From Rhodospirillaceae bacterium (lineage in GTDB: Bacteria > Pseudomonadota > Alphaproteobacteria > Thalassobaculales > Thalassobaculaceae): a stretch of 64,000 nt of DNA. Below the pieces are notes generated by a model. The model was not told the DNA's origin. It ran no database searches and saw only the letters and a program-made list of their open reading frames with translations. Location: positions 1 through 64,000 of the forward strand of contig JAGYJX010000011.1 of the NCBI GenBank assembly GCA_018401495.1. The letters run 5' to 3'. Shown in pieces: positions 40,623-48,328 of the stretch (within the stretch, counting starts at the first letter, position 1; each line of letters opens with the position of its first letter). The translations under genes and the position numbers were made by a program.

Positions 40623-42362
40623 TCACTCTGCTGCGAACATTTCTTCCTTCAGAGTCCCCTGGGCGGGAACCGCCTCGGCCATTGGCGGGATGTAGCGGTC
40701 AAGCCGGCCACGGCTCGCCTCCCACCGCAGAAACAGTTCCACCCCGTAGGCATAAAGAAGGCGACCGCCGATCCGGGCCAGAACCAGGGTATTCCTCGCG
40801 AACTGCCGGATTGCATGCGGGACGGCCGGCTCGACCGGGAAGCCTTCCCGCCGGGATCGACGATCCTTGAAACGCACGGCGCCGGAATTGCCCGAATGGA
40901 CTCGCTCAAGGCTGGCCGCGGTGTTGCTACACACAAAGGTCGTGCGCAACGCCTTCATCTGCAGACCATATTTCAGGCCCCGCGCAAGAGTTGTCCACAG
41001 ATGCGCCCGCGTATAGAACAGGCGCCATGTATCCCAATACAATTCCTGCCAGACCTGCCGGCTCATCAAAGGATGATCGATCACAGGGTGAACCGTCTCG
41101 TAGCGGCTCAGGTCGGTGTCCATCTCCACGCCTTCGCCGACCATGCGCTTGTGGTCCGCCGAGCCGGGAAGCGGCGTGTAGAGGAACGGCGACAGGATAT
41201 CGACTGGGATCTCGTCCTGCAGGATCCGCAAGTCCTCGGCGATCCGCTCGGGCGTGTCGTTCGGCAGGCCGATGATCACTCCCGCATAGATGATGATGCC
41301 CGCGCGCCGCCAGGTCATGACCATGTCGCGGAGCTGGTGGAGCTTGTTCTGCCCCTTGCCGGCTGCCTTGAGGTTGTCGGGTCGGACAGATTCCATGCCG
41401 AGGAAGATCCGCGTCACCCCGGCTTCCTGGCAGGCATCCACGAATCCCTCGAGGCGCACGGCCAGGGCGTCGACCTGAATCGTCACGTCCCAGTCGACTC
41501 CGAGTTCCCGCCGCAGCCGAGCGAAGATCTCGCAGACCTCGCGCCAGATCGGGCTTCGGGCAAAGTTGTCGTCGGTGATCAGCATCGTGCGGCCGCCGCC
41601 GGCCGCACATTCGCGCAGATACGACTCGATGTCGGCGAGCGTGCGGTGCCGCATGATGCGGCCATGAAAATTGATGATCGTGCAGAAGCTGCACACGAAC
41701 GGGCATCCCCGTCCGACCTCAAGCCCATAATAGCGGTCAACAGTGCGTTTGGCGAGTTCGTGCGTGGCGCGCTGCCGCGGCGACTTGCCCAGGTCGGCGT
41801 TGTTGGCCAGATGGTTGTAGAAAGGCTTGACGGTGCCGTTCACGATGTCGGCCAGCAGGGTGTCGACATGCGGCTCGAGTTCGCCCGCGAAAAGGCTGAC
41901 CCCGGCGTCCCGGGCCCCGCTGAACCCCGGCTCCCATCCAGGCGTCATTGCATAGGTTCCGCTGACGTGGACGCCACCGATGATCACCGGGTAACCCGCC
42001 TGGGTGAAAGCCTTCCCGATGGCGAGGGCGCGCGGGAACTGGCTCGTCTGCACGGCCACCAGCAGAACCGCGGCGTAGTCAAACCTTTCGAGCCAGCGAT
42101 TGAGTTCTTCCGGCCGCACAAACTGGACGACCTCGTCGATCAGCCTGGTATCGATCGCGACGTCGGGACCCAGCGCCTCACGGTCGGCGGCATCGTCGAA
42201 CAGACTGGAGACCACCGCCAAAGCGTTGGTGACAATGTAGGATCGCCACCACTGGATGACATATCCATCATCGTCGTACTGGGACGGCTTGATCAGCAGC
42301 AGACCGAGCCGCTTTCGGGAATCCGCCATCGTTCGCTTGGATCTGACCTGCACGTATGGCAT
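40623..42362 (-). CDS. Radical SAM protein with B12-binding-like domain, tandem copy 3 (first in operon)
   Basis: 579 residues, intact. ATG 42362 is preceded by a strong GAGGGGGGCGGG site. Same family: KRLGLLLIKPSQYDDDGYVI, YPVIIGGVHVSGTYAMTPGW, GRGCPFVCSFCTIINFHGRI (C-x3-C-x2-C), ITDDNFARSPIWREVCEIFA, RIFLGMESVRPDNLKAAGKG, IIGLPNDTPERIAEDLRIL and FLYTPLPGSADHKRMVGEG. The C-terminal half differs more from the other two (RAHLWTTLARGLKYGLQMKA). As first gene its promoter should lie just before 42362, and an IS256 copy begins 118 bases upstream. Confidence 0.82.
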   Translation of the reverse strand: MPYVQVRSKRTMADSRKRLGLLLIKPSQYDDDGYVIQWWRSYIVTNALAVVSSLFDDAADREALGPDVAIDTRLIDEVVQFVRPEELNRWLERFDYAAVLLVAVQTSQFPRALAIGKAFTQAGYPVIIGGVHVSGTYAMTPGWEPGFSGARDAGVSLFAGELEPHVDTLLADIVNGTVKPFYNHLANNADLGKSPRQRATHELAKRTVDRYYGLEVGRGCPFVCSFCTIINFHGRIMRHRTLADIESYLRECAAGGGRTMLITDDNFARSPIWREVCEIFARLRRELGVDWDVTIQVDALAVRLEGFVDACQEAGVTRIFLGMESVRPDNLKAAGKGQNKLHQLRDMVMTWRRAGIIIYAGVIIGLPNDTPERIAEDLRILQDEIPVDILSPFLYTPLPGSADHKRMVGEGVEMDTDLSRYETVHPVIDHPLMSRQVWQELYWDTWRLFYTRAHLWTTLARGLKYGLQMKALRTTFVCSNTAASLERVHSGNSGAVRFKDRRSRREGFPVEPAVPHAIRQFARNTLVLARIGGRLLYAYGVELFLRWEASRGRLDRYIPPMAEAVPAQGTLKEEMFAAE

Positions 42363-42480
42363 CCCGCCCCCCTCGGATCGACCCGCCTGAATCCCGGCGG
42401 CAGCGTCGACACCGGCTCAGTCGAATCATCAAAGTCCGACCATCCTAAGTCGCAACAGCGACACTCAGCGACCAAAATCC
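42363..42480 (-). promoter_or_regulatory. Upstream region of the radical SAM operon, cut by IS256
   Basis: 118 bases between the first radical SAM gene and the IS256 left end. It is more A/T-rich than the genes (ATCATCAAAGTCC, CGACCAAAATCC) and ends with the 8-bp target site CAAAATCC at 42473-42480. Before the insertion it was continuous with 43919 onward, so it formed the left part of a divergent control region with the GT28 gene. No operator was identified. Confidence 0.45.
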
Positions 42481-43910
42481 GGGGATGTCCCTCGCCGTGT
42501 TGAAATTTGCTCGGCAGGCGCTGTTGGTTGACGATGCTATGCGGCGACCGCCTGCTGTTCAAGGTCGTGGTTGATCGCGTTCCTGTCCTGGTGGGCCGCC
42601 AGGGCTCGGCGCAGGCTCGGGAGTTGCTTGTGGGCCTTGAGGCGGCGGAAACCCTTGGCGGCCTCGAGCATGGCAGCGGCGGTCCAGCGCAGCGCCATGG
42701 CCGCGTCCTGCCAGCGTTTGACGTTGCGGCAGACCCGGCGGACGGTTCCGTTCATGTTCTCGATGATGTTGGTGCAGGCGAGCGACCGGCGTAGTTCGAC
42801 CGGCAGACCGAGACGGGTGACGGTGAGGATCTCGTCGAGGCCCTCCAGGATGCTGGCCGACACGCCCGGGGCGTCGCGCTCCAGGCGACGGGCGAGGTTG
42901 CGGATCAGCTTCTCGGCCTTGTCGGCGTCGTCCAGTTCCCAGGCCTGACGCAGCGCCTTGCGGACGCCGGCCTGCAAGGACTTGGGCAGGCGCTCGGCGA
43001 TGTTGCGGGCCTTGTGGACCTGGCAGCGCTGGATCGGGGTGTCGCGGCCGAAGGTGTTGCGAATCGCCTTCGACAGCGCCTTGGCGCCGTCGATGATGAA
43101 CAGGCGGCAGACCGCCGGGTCGAGGCCGCGGCCGACCAGGTTGTCGAGCAGGGCCTGGGCCACGGCGGCGTTCTCGCTGGCCCCCTCGATCACGCCGAGC
43201 GGATGCTTCTCGCCGATGCCGTCGATGCCGACGGCGGCCAGCAGCATCAGGTCTTCCTCGATGTGGATGCCGTCGATCTGGATCGCCAGCAGGTCCAGGG
43301 CGGACAAGTCGGCGGCCATCCATTCCTTCATGCGTTCCGCCGACAGCGCCACGAACCGCCGCGACACCGCCGACTTCGACACTCCCGACCCGGGGGCCGC
43401 CGGGATGTCGCCGCCCGGCAGGCGGACGGCGCGGCCGAACTTGCGGGTCGAGACGTTGATCAGCATCAGGTTCAGCGCCCACTTGCCGAGCAGGTCTTCC
43501 GACTGCGCCGCCTCCCAGCTCGGCAGCGCCAGCTCGCCGCCGTCGCGAGCACGAACGCGAGGACGATCGATCTCGACCTTGCCGCCGTGGAAGCCGACCT
43601 TCCCCTTGGTCTTGCCCCAGCGATACCCGTCTCGCCCAGCAGCCCGGCCGTAGCGCGGGCCGCACAGCTCGGCCGCCTCCTCATCCATCATCGTCGCCAA
43701 AGTCGCCAGGCCCGCCGTCAGGCAGAAACGATCGAAGCTGGCTCCGACTTCCTGCCAAGCCTCATCGACGATTGCCGCCGGCACCACGCCGGCAGATCTG
43801 GTAGCTTTCTTCATGGCGTTGCTCTCCTTCGCGGATTCGACACCCCGAGCCTAATGGCTCAAGGCGGGCAACGCCTGCTCCCCTATTTCAACATCGACCG
43901 GGACATACCC
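42481..43910 (-). mobile_element. IS256-family insertion sequence with 8-bp target duplication
   Basis: Element of 1430 bp. The 8-bp direct repeat CAAAATCC occurs immediately outside both ends (42473-42480 and 43911-43918). Terminal inverted repeats of about 26 bases match at most positions: GGGGATGTCCC...TGTTGAAAT at the left and, on the complement, GGGTATGTCCC...TGTTGAAAT at the right. One intact transposase gene. Matched ends, intact duplication and full gene point to a recent insertion. Confidence 0.93.
42537..43814 (-). CDS. IS256-family transposase
   Basis: 425 residues, intact; ATG 43814 has GGAGAG upstream. Mutator-type DDE transposase: SVSTRKF-like entry block LMLINVSTRKFGRAVRLPGG, first Asp in LLAIQIDGIHIEEDLMLLAA, GVIEGASENAAVAQALLDNL, second Asp in LFIIDGAKALSKAIRNTFG, the signature QRCQVHKARNIAERLPKSL, and the late region LACTNIIENMNGTVRRVCRN holding the Glu. 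The family's copy-out mechanism and outward-reading ends can change expression of neighbours. Confidence 0.93.
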   Translation of the reverse strand: MKKATRSAGVVPAAIVDEAWQEVGASFDRFCLTAGLATLATMMDEEAAELCGPRYGRAAGRDGYRWGKTKGKVGFHGGKVEIDRPRVRARDGGELALPSWEAAQSEDLLGKWALNLMLINVSTRKFGRAVRLPGGDIPAAPGSGVSKSAVSRRFVALSAERMKEWMAADLSALDLLAIQIDGIHIEEDLMLLAAVGIDGIGEKHPLGVIEGASENAAVAQALLDNLVGRGLDPAVCRLFIIDGAKALSKAIRNTFGRDTPIQRCQVHKARNIAERLPKSLQAGVRKALRQAWELDDADKAEKLIRNLARRLERDAPGVSASILEGLDEILTVTRLGLPVELRRSLACTNIIENMNGTVRRVCRNVKRWQDAAMALRWTAAAMLEAAKGFRRLKAHKQLPSLRRALAAHQDRNAINHDLEQQAVAA

Positions 43911-43918
43911 CAAAATCC

Positions 43919-44139
43919 TTCTGTCCCGGAATAAGTCGGACTGTCTAAACTCCCAGCCGGAAGTGCGTTCGGATGCGCGATACCATGTGGGGATCACACT
44001 TACGGCAACGGCGTCTCCGCTCTAGGCCGCACGGACCGCCAGCGGCCGGTTCAAGACTGTGGCCTCGGGGCGGTTCAGCTGTCGGGCGGCGGAGCGGCCG
44101 CGAGCCTGCGGCCAGCAGGGCCTGTTCGACGGGGGTGAC
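43919..44139. other. Region between IS256 and the GT28 gene
   Basis: About 220 bases without a supportable gene. It is the right half of the control region split by IS256: it starts ATTCTTCTGTCCCGGAATAA-like A/T-rich sequence and becomes GC-rich toward 44050. Open frames on either strand are short and have poor codon character. A promoter for the GT28 gene is expected here. Confidence 0.4.
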
Positions 44140-44271
44140 ATGACGACTGCCGACCATCGCGCCCCCGCCCGCGACGGCACCCGGCCGCGCGCGGTTCCGA
44201 ATGGGATCGGGCATGTCGCCACCGCGAGACCGCCGCCGGCGACGCTGCCGAGCCACGGCGCCGGCCGATGA
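44140..44271 (+). CDS. Possible 43-residue protein coupled to GT28
   Basis: ATG 44140 preceded by GGGGG, and TGA 44269-44271 overlapping the GT28 start in an ATGA arrangement. The product begins MTTADHRAPARDGTRPRAV and is rich in Ala, Pro and Arg. No family. It could be a leader that couples translation to the glycosyltransferase, or a chance frame in GC-rich DNA. Confidence 0.3.
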   Translation: MTTADHRAPARDGTRPRAVPNGIGHVATARPPPATLPSHGAGR

Positions 44272-45473
44272 GCGAGGAACTGCCGATCGACCCGGAGCCG
44301 GCCGGCACATCCGGTCGCCGCCACATGGTGATCATCTACACCGATGCCGGCGGCGGACACCGGGCCACCGGCGAGGCGCTTCGCGACATCCTGCACGCGA
44401 CAGGCGGCTATCGCGTGACGCTGGTCAACGCCTACCAGGAGGTGCTGCCGCGCCTGGACTTGTTCGCGCGCTTCACCGCGCGCGATGTCGAGGAAACCTA
44501 CAACGACCTGATCCTGCGCCAAGGCCGGACTGGTCTCTTCTGTCTCGGCTTCTATGTTGGCGCGGTGCTGAACGTGATGTTGCTCGGGAGGCAGGGACGG
44601 CGCGCCTTTGCCGAGTTGTGGCAGCGCACCGAGCCGGACATGGTGGTGTCGGTGCTGCCGGTCATCAACCACTTGATCGCGGACAGCCTCGCCGGCTACC
44701 GGAACGGCGAGGTTCCGTTCTCCATCCTGATGACCGATTGGGCGGAGGTGAGCCGTCACGTCTGGTTCCCGAAAGGCGACGGTTACTACGCGATCATCGG
44801 GACCGACGTCTGCCGCGACCAGTTGGTTCGCAAGCGCCATCCCGCCGACCGCCTGTTCACCATGTCCGGGCTGCTGACCAAACCGGTTTTTCTCGAGCCA
44901 AGGCCGGCGGACATCGCCGAGGCGCGGCGCGAGTTGGGACTCGACCCGGAACTGCCCGTGGTCTGCATGCTGTACGGCGGGTACGGAAGCTGGCGCATGC
45001 TGGAGATGGCGGAGGCCCTGCGCGACGCGCCGCCGCGGGCCCAGGTGGTCTTCCTGTGCGGCCGCAACGACGCCCTGGCCGCGGCTGTATCGTCCACCCG
45101 GCTGCCGTTCCCTACGGTCGTCAAGGGCTTCACCCAAGAGGTGCACCGCTTCATGTCGGTCGCCGATATCTTCGTCGGCAAGACCGGCCCATTGTCGGTC
45201 AGCGAGGCGCTGGCCTTCGGGCTGCCACTTCTGATCGACCGCGCGAACGTCCTGCCGCAGGAGCACGCGGTCCTTAAGTGGATCAGGCGCAACCGGGTGG
45301 GAGAAGTGTTTTCGACTCCAAAGCAGTTCGCGCGGGCCCTGACGTCGCTGCTTGCCGCGCGCACCGACACCCGCAACCCGGATCGAAGCGCGCCCGGCGG
45401 CAACCAGGCGGCAAAGCAGATCCCCGGGATCATCGCCGAGATCGCCAGGCGGGGCGCTCCCGGCCGTGGCTAA
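44268..45473 (+). CDS. MGDG-synthase-like glycosyltransferase, family GT28
   Basis: Predicted to transfer a hexose from a nucleotide sugar to diacylglycerol at the inner face of the membrane. 401 residues, intact. N-terminal block VIIYTDAGGGHRATGEALRD is the glycine-rich acceptor motif of monogalactosyl/monoglucosyl-diacylglycerol synthases. YAIIGTDVCRDQLVRKRHPA, SGLLTKPVF, VVCMLYGGYGSWRMLEMAEA, VVFLCGRNDALAA, VVKGFTQEVHRFMSVADIFV and GKTGPLSVSEALAFGLPLLI are the nucleotide-sugar-binding half. Unlike plant MGD1 there is no transit peptide. Whether the sugar is galactose or glucose cannot be read from sequence. Tail-to-tail overlap of about 4 bases with the desaturase. Confidence 0.85.
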   Translation: MSEELPIDPEPAGTSGRRHMVIIYTDAGGGHRATGEALRDILHATGGYRVTLVNAYQEVLPRLDLFARFTARDVEETYNDLILRQGRTGLFCLGFYVGAVLNVMLLGRQGRRAFAELWQRTEPDMVVSVLPVINHLIADSLAGYRNGEVPFSILMTDWAEVSRHVWFPKGDGYYAIIGTDVCRDQLVRKRHPADRLFTMSGLLTKPVFLEPRPADIAEARRELGLDPELPVVCMLYGGYGSWRMLEMAEALRDAPPRAQVVFLCGRNDALAAAVSSTRLPFPTVVKGFTQEVHRFMSVADIFVGKTGPLSVSEALAFGLPLLIDRANVLPQEHAVLKWIRRNRVGEVFSTPKQFARALTSLLAARTDTRNPDRSAPGGNQAAKQIPGIIAEIARRGAPGRG

Positions 45474-46423
45474 CCCGCATTCTCGCCGGCTCGCGACCGC
45501 TCGGGAACGCCGCGGATCGCATCCCAGAGCGAGATCACGTTGCGCCGGTACTCTAAGTTGGTCTCCTTCAGCTGCGCGTGTAATGCGGGCAGATTGTGAT
45601 ACGGGACCCCCGGATACATGTGGTGAGCGGTGTGATACTTCAGCCCGGTTGGCTGCAGCAGTTCCCCAGGGAACGCCTCGATCGTGAAGCTGTCCAGCAG
45701 TTGATCTTGCCTGTCGGATCTCTCGAGCCGGCTCTCCATCCTGTGCTCCAAGGGAATCCGCCAGGTGGCCAGGTACCAGACCGCGACCTGGAGCGCGTAC
45801 AGGAGTGGAAGAGCATACCCCAGGGTCTCCGGCAGCAGGACAGCGTACGCCGACCATGCGGCGAGAGAATACCGGCTCAGCCAGACCACCCGGGCCTTGA
45901 GGCCTCGGCGAAGCCGGGAGCCGGACGGCATGCCCCGGCGGAGTAAGAAGCCTTCGAACGCCCCGTCCGCGGCGATGCCGCCGAACGCCGTGGCAATTGC
46001 CAGCAGCAGTTGCAGGAGCGGGACCACCGGCGGCACCAGGACCATGAGGACGAAGGTCAGCTTCCAGTTGCCGCGCAGCGTGAAGTACTGGGGGTCCTCG
46101 TCCGTCCGAAAGATCCCGGCGGTGTGATGGGTCAGGTGGGCGCCGAAGAACCTGGCAGCCGGCACTAGGAAGAACGCTCCGACCGTCAGGTCCCAGAACC
46201 AGCTGAAGGTTCTCAGTCGCGGATTGTCCTTCTGATGCGTCAGTTCATGAATGAAGAACGCGGCCCGGTGCATCGCAGCGACCGTGAGGACAAATGCGAC
46301 GACGAACAGCAGCCCGCTGGCGTTCAGGCACCATGCGACACCCGCAATGGACACCGTCAACGAGCCCAGCAGGTCCCTGTAGTAGACGGTAAGGTTCAAC
46401 GCGTAGAACGTCTTGTCGATCAC
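45470..46423 (-). CDS. Fatty acid desaturase (membrane di-iron)
   Basis: Introduces a double bond into an acyl chain in the membrane. Three histidine boxes: FFIHELTHQKDN (box 1), FFGAHLTHHTAG (box 2) and KYHTAHHMYPGVPYHN (box 3). Hydrophobic pairs LTVSIAGVAWCLNASGLLFV and LTFVLMVLVPPVVPLLQLLL flank them. Start GTG 46423: its GTGA overlaps the stop of the FAD oxidoreductase, which supports this start and an operon. About 317 residues, intact. Substrate could be a lipid-bound or CoA/ACP-bound acyl chain; sits between two glycolipid synthase-like genes. Confidence 0.85.
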   Translation of the reverse strand: MIDKTFYALNLTVYYRDLLGSLTVSIAGVAWCLNASGLLFVVAFVLTVAAMHRAAFFIHELTHQKDNPRLRTFSWFWDLTVGAFFLVPAARFFGAHLTHHTAGIFRTDEDPQYFTLRGNWKLTFVLMVLVPPVVPLLQLLLAIATAFGGIAADGAFEGFLLRRGMPSGSRLRRGLKARVVWLSRYSLAAWSAYAVLLPETLGYALPLLYALQVAVWYLATWRIPLEHRMESRLERSDRQDQLLDSFTIEAFPGELLQPTGLKYHTAHHMYPGVPYHNLPALHAQLKETNLEYRRNVISLWDAIRGVPERSRAGENAG

Positions 46424-47599
46424 GATGCCGCCTCGGGCCAAGCCGGCGCCTCGGGCCAAGCCGGAATGCCCTCATTCCGTCGGACGGGCCCGCCACCGCC
46501 ATCCGCTTGCAGCCAATCCAGTTCGTCGGCGACCGCGGCGGCGACCCACACGCAATGGCTGGCCTTGCAGGACAGCACGCTCACGTAGCGCGGCAAAGGT
46601 CTGTCAATCGCGGATGGACGGGCATCGGTGTCGTCGGACCCGGCCGGCACGGCACGGGGACCATGCAGGAGGCCGACGAACTCGACGTCCGCCAAAGCGG
46701 GTATGAACCGGGCGGCCGCCGCGCGGATGCGACGGAACAACGCTTCCGGGTCCCGCTGCGCCATCGGAGACGTGGCCTTGTCCAACCATGTCGGGTCCAT
46801 CTCGGCAGAGATCGACGTCGCAAGGACTGAATGCTGCACGTGATAGAGCGTGTGACAGTCACCCGCACCGAACGGCAGCATGCTCACGAAGGGGCCGTCC
46901 ATGACGGTGATCCCGACGCGCGGAAGCGCACCCCGGACGATCGGGATGGCGGTGTACTCGTACTGACGCCGGGCGACCGGCAGGCTCCAGCGAACGGGCG
47001 AGCCGTGAAATGTTCGCATAGGCCGCGTTCACCGTCGCGTCGAAGCTCTCCCGCCGGCCCTGCGCATCGACCAGCACGATCTGCCGGCTCCCATGCTCGG
47101 CCGCCACGATGTCCACGCCTAGTCGCAAATCCACACCGAGCCGGTCCATGCGCTGGATGACCGTCTTTCGGATGGCAGCGGCATCGTAGACCACCTCGTC
47201 GGTTTCGACGCCCAGCTCAACGCCGACCACCCGCGGAACGAAGGCCGCCGGATCAAGCCGCCGATACGACAGCCCCAGATCATCGGCGAACGCCAGAAAC
47301 CGCTCGCCGGTCGTCTTCGAATTCTCGGAAGCGATGAAGTATGCGTTCGGGAACCCTTCGACGATCGCCTCCGGAAACGCGTCCCGGAAGGCGGAGAAGC
47401 CGGCAATGCACTGGCGCGCCGTCTGATTGTCGCGCGGGTAGTGGAAGCCCAGATGCAACCGGCCCATGCTGTTGAATGAAGCGCCGCATATCGGCTCTGG
47501 CAGGCGCTCGAACACCACGACGTCGTAACCACGCTCGCGCAGCTTCAGGGCGATGCAGGCGCCGAATAGTCCGCAGCCGAGGACGGCAACCCTAGACAT
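46420..47599 (-). CDS. FAD-dependent oxidoreductase (DAO fold), one frameshift
   Basis: Start ATG 47599 gives RVAVLGCGLFGACIALKLRE (dinucleotide-binding motif) and VVVFERLPEPICGASFNSMG, typical of D-amino-acid-oxidase-like flavoproteins. LSYRRLDPAAFVPR and DEVVYDAAAIRKTVIQRMDR follow. Near 47010 the frame changes once inside NAAYANI, and the C-terminal half (YTAIPIVRGALPRVGITVMD, FVSMLPFGAGDCHTLYHVQH) continues in another frame to 46420. In this otherwise clean region the frameshift may be a real mutation or a single error. The last residues come from an 18-bp tandem repeat. Role in lipid modification is inferred from position only. Confidence 0.72.
46429..46464. repeat. 18-bp tandem duplication
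   Basis: CGCCTCGGGCCAAGCCGG occurs twice head to tail. It encodes PAWPEA twice at the C-terminus of the flavoprotein and supplies part of the desaturase ribosome-site region. Such in-frame duplications arise by replication slippage. Confidence 0.85.
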
Positions 47600-48275
47600 A
47601 GGCTCCCCCGTTGACTCGGATCACCGCCCCGTTGGCGTGCCGCCAGTGGGGCTGAGCCAAGTCGACCAGGATCCGGGCCAGGTCGACCCGGTTTAGGAGT
47701 TCGCCGGCCGGTGTCGTGCTGCGGTGATGCTCGATTCGATGCGGCGCCATGCCGTTCAGCATGGCGCTCTGCTCGATCAGGCCTGGCGCGACGACGACGG
47801 TGGTGAAGTCGCTGCCGCGCCATGTCGCCAGCGACTTGGCCAGGGCAATCATTCCCCCTTTGGTCGCCGCATAGACACTGTCGAAACTGCCGCGCTCGCC
47901 CGCGATCGACGAGACCAGCAGGATTCTCGCACCCTTGCTCAGCCGAGGCATGAGGTCTCTGATCAGCCGGGCCGGCCCACTCAGGTTGACGGCGGTAAGC
48001 CGATCGATCTCGGCATCGGATGCCTCGGCGAGGGCGACACCAGTGATCGCTCCCGCCAGGAGCACCACCACGTCGAGGTCACAGCAGCATTGCGCGGCCG
48101 CCCGGATGCTCTCGCTGTCCTCCAGATCGCAAGCCAGCACGGCAATCCCGGCGGCCGGCGCCGGCGGAGGTTGCCGGTAGGTGACCGTCAGCCCTCGTGC
48201 GTTGGCACCGAACGCCGACACGACCTCCGGGGCGATGCTGGCGGATCCGCCGACGATCAGGACGTTGCCGAGCAT
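47592..48275 (-). CDS. SDR-family oxidoreductase
   Basis: 227 residues, intact; ATG 48275 has AAGGA upstream. NVLIVGGSASIAPEVVSAFG is a variant cofactor loop (GGSxSI, as in ketoreductase-like SDRs), VLACDLEDSESIRAAA marks strand 3, LLAGAITG strand 4, LLVSSIAG the catalytic Ser and VYAATKGGMIALAKSL the Tyr-x3-Lys. It ends eight bases inside the FAD oxidoreductase gene. Could reduce a keto-acyl or sugar group during lipid assembly; no direct evidence. Confidence 0.82.
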   Translation of the reverse strand: MLGNVLIVGGSASIAPEVVSAFGANARGLTVTYRQPPPAPAAGIAVLACDLEDSESIRAAAQCCCDLDVVVLLAGAITGVALAEASDAEIDRLTAVNLSGPARLIRDLMPRLSKGARILLVSSIAGERGSFDSVYAATKGGMIALAKSLATWRGSDFTTVVVAPGLIEQSAMLNGMAPHRIEHHRSTTPAGELLNRVDLARILVDLAQPHWRHANGAVIRVNGGAYV

Positions 48276-48328
48276 CGTGGCATCCTTGAGGTTGTGGCGG
48301 GTCGGAGACCGGTCGCGTGCAGGCAAGT

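Noticed and set aside
38777..42503. Very long open frames on the plus strand opposite the radical SAM genes (670-700 codons)
   Set aside because: They mirror the codon structure of the minus-strand genes, are rich in His, Asp, Gln and Arg, and match no domain; the minus frames carry clear motifs.
44022..45857. 611-codon minus-strand frame opposite the GT28 gene
   Set aside because: Antisense shadow; the plus frame has GT28 signature blocks and the overlap partner (desaturase) is consistent.
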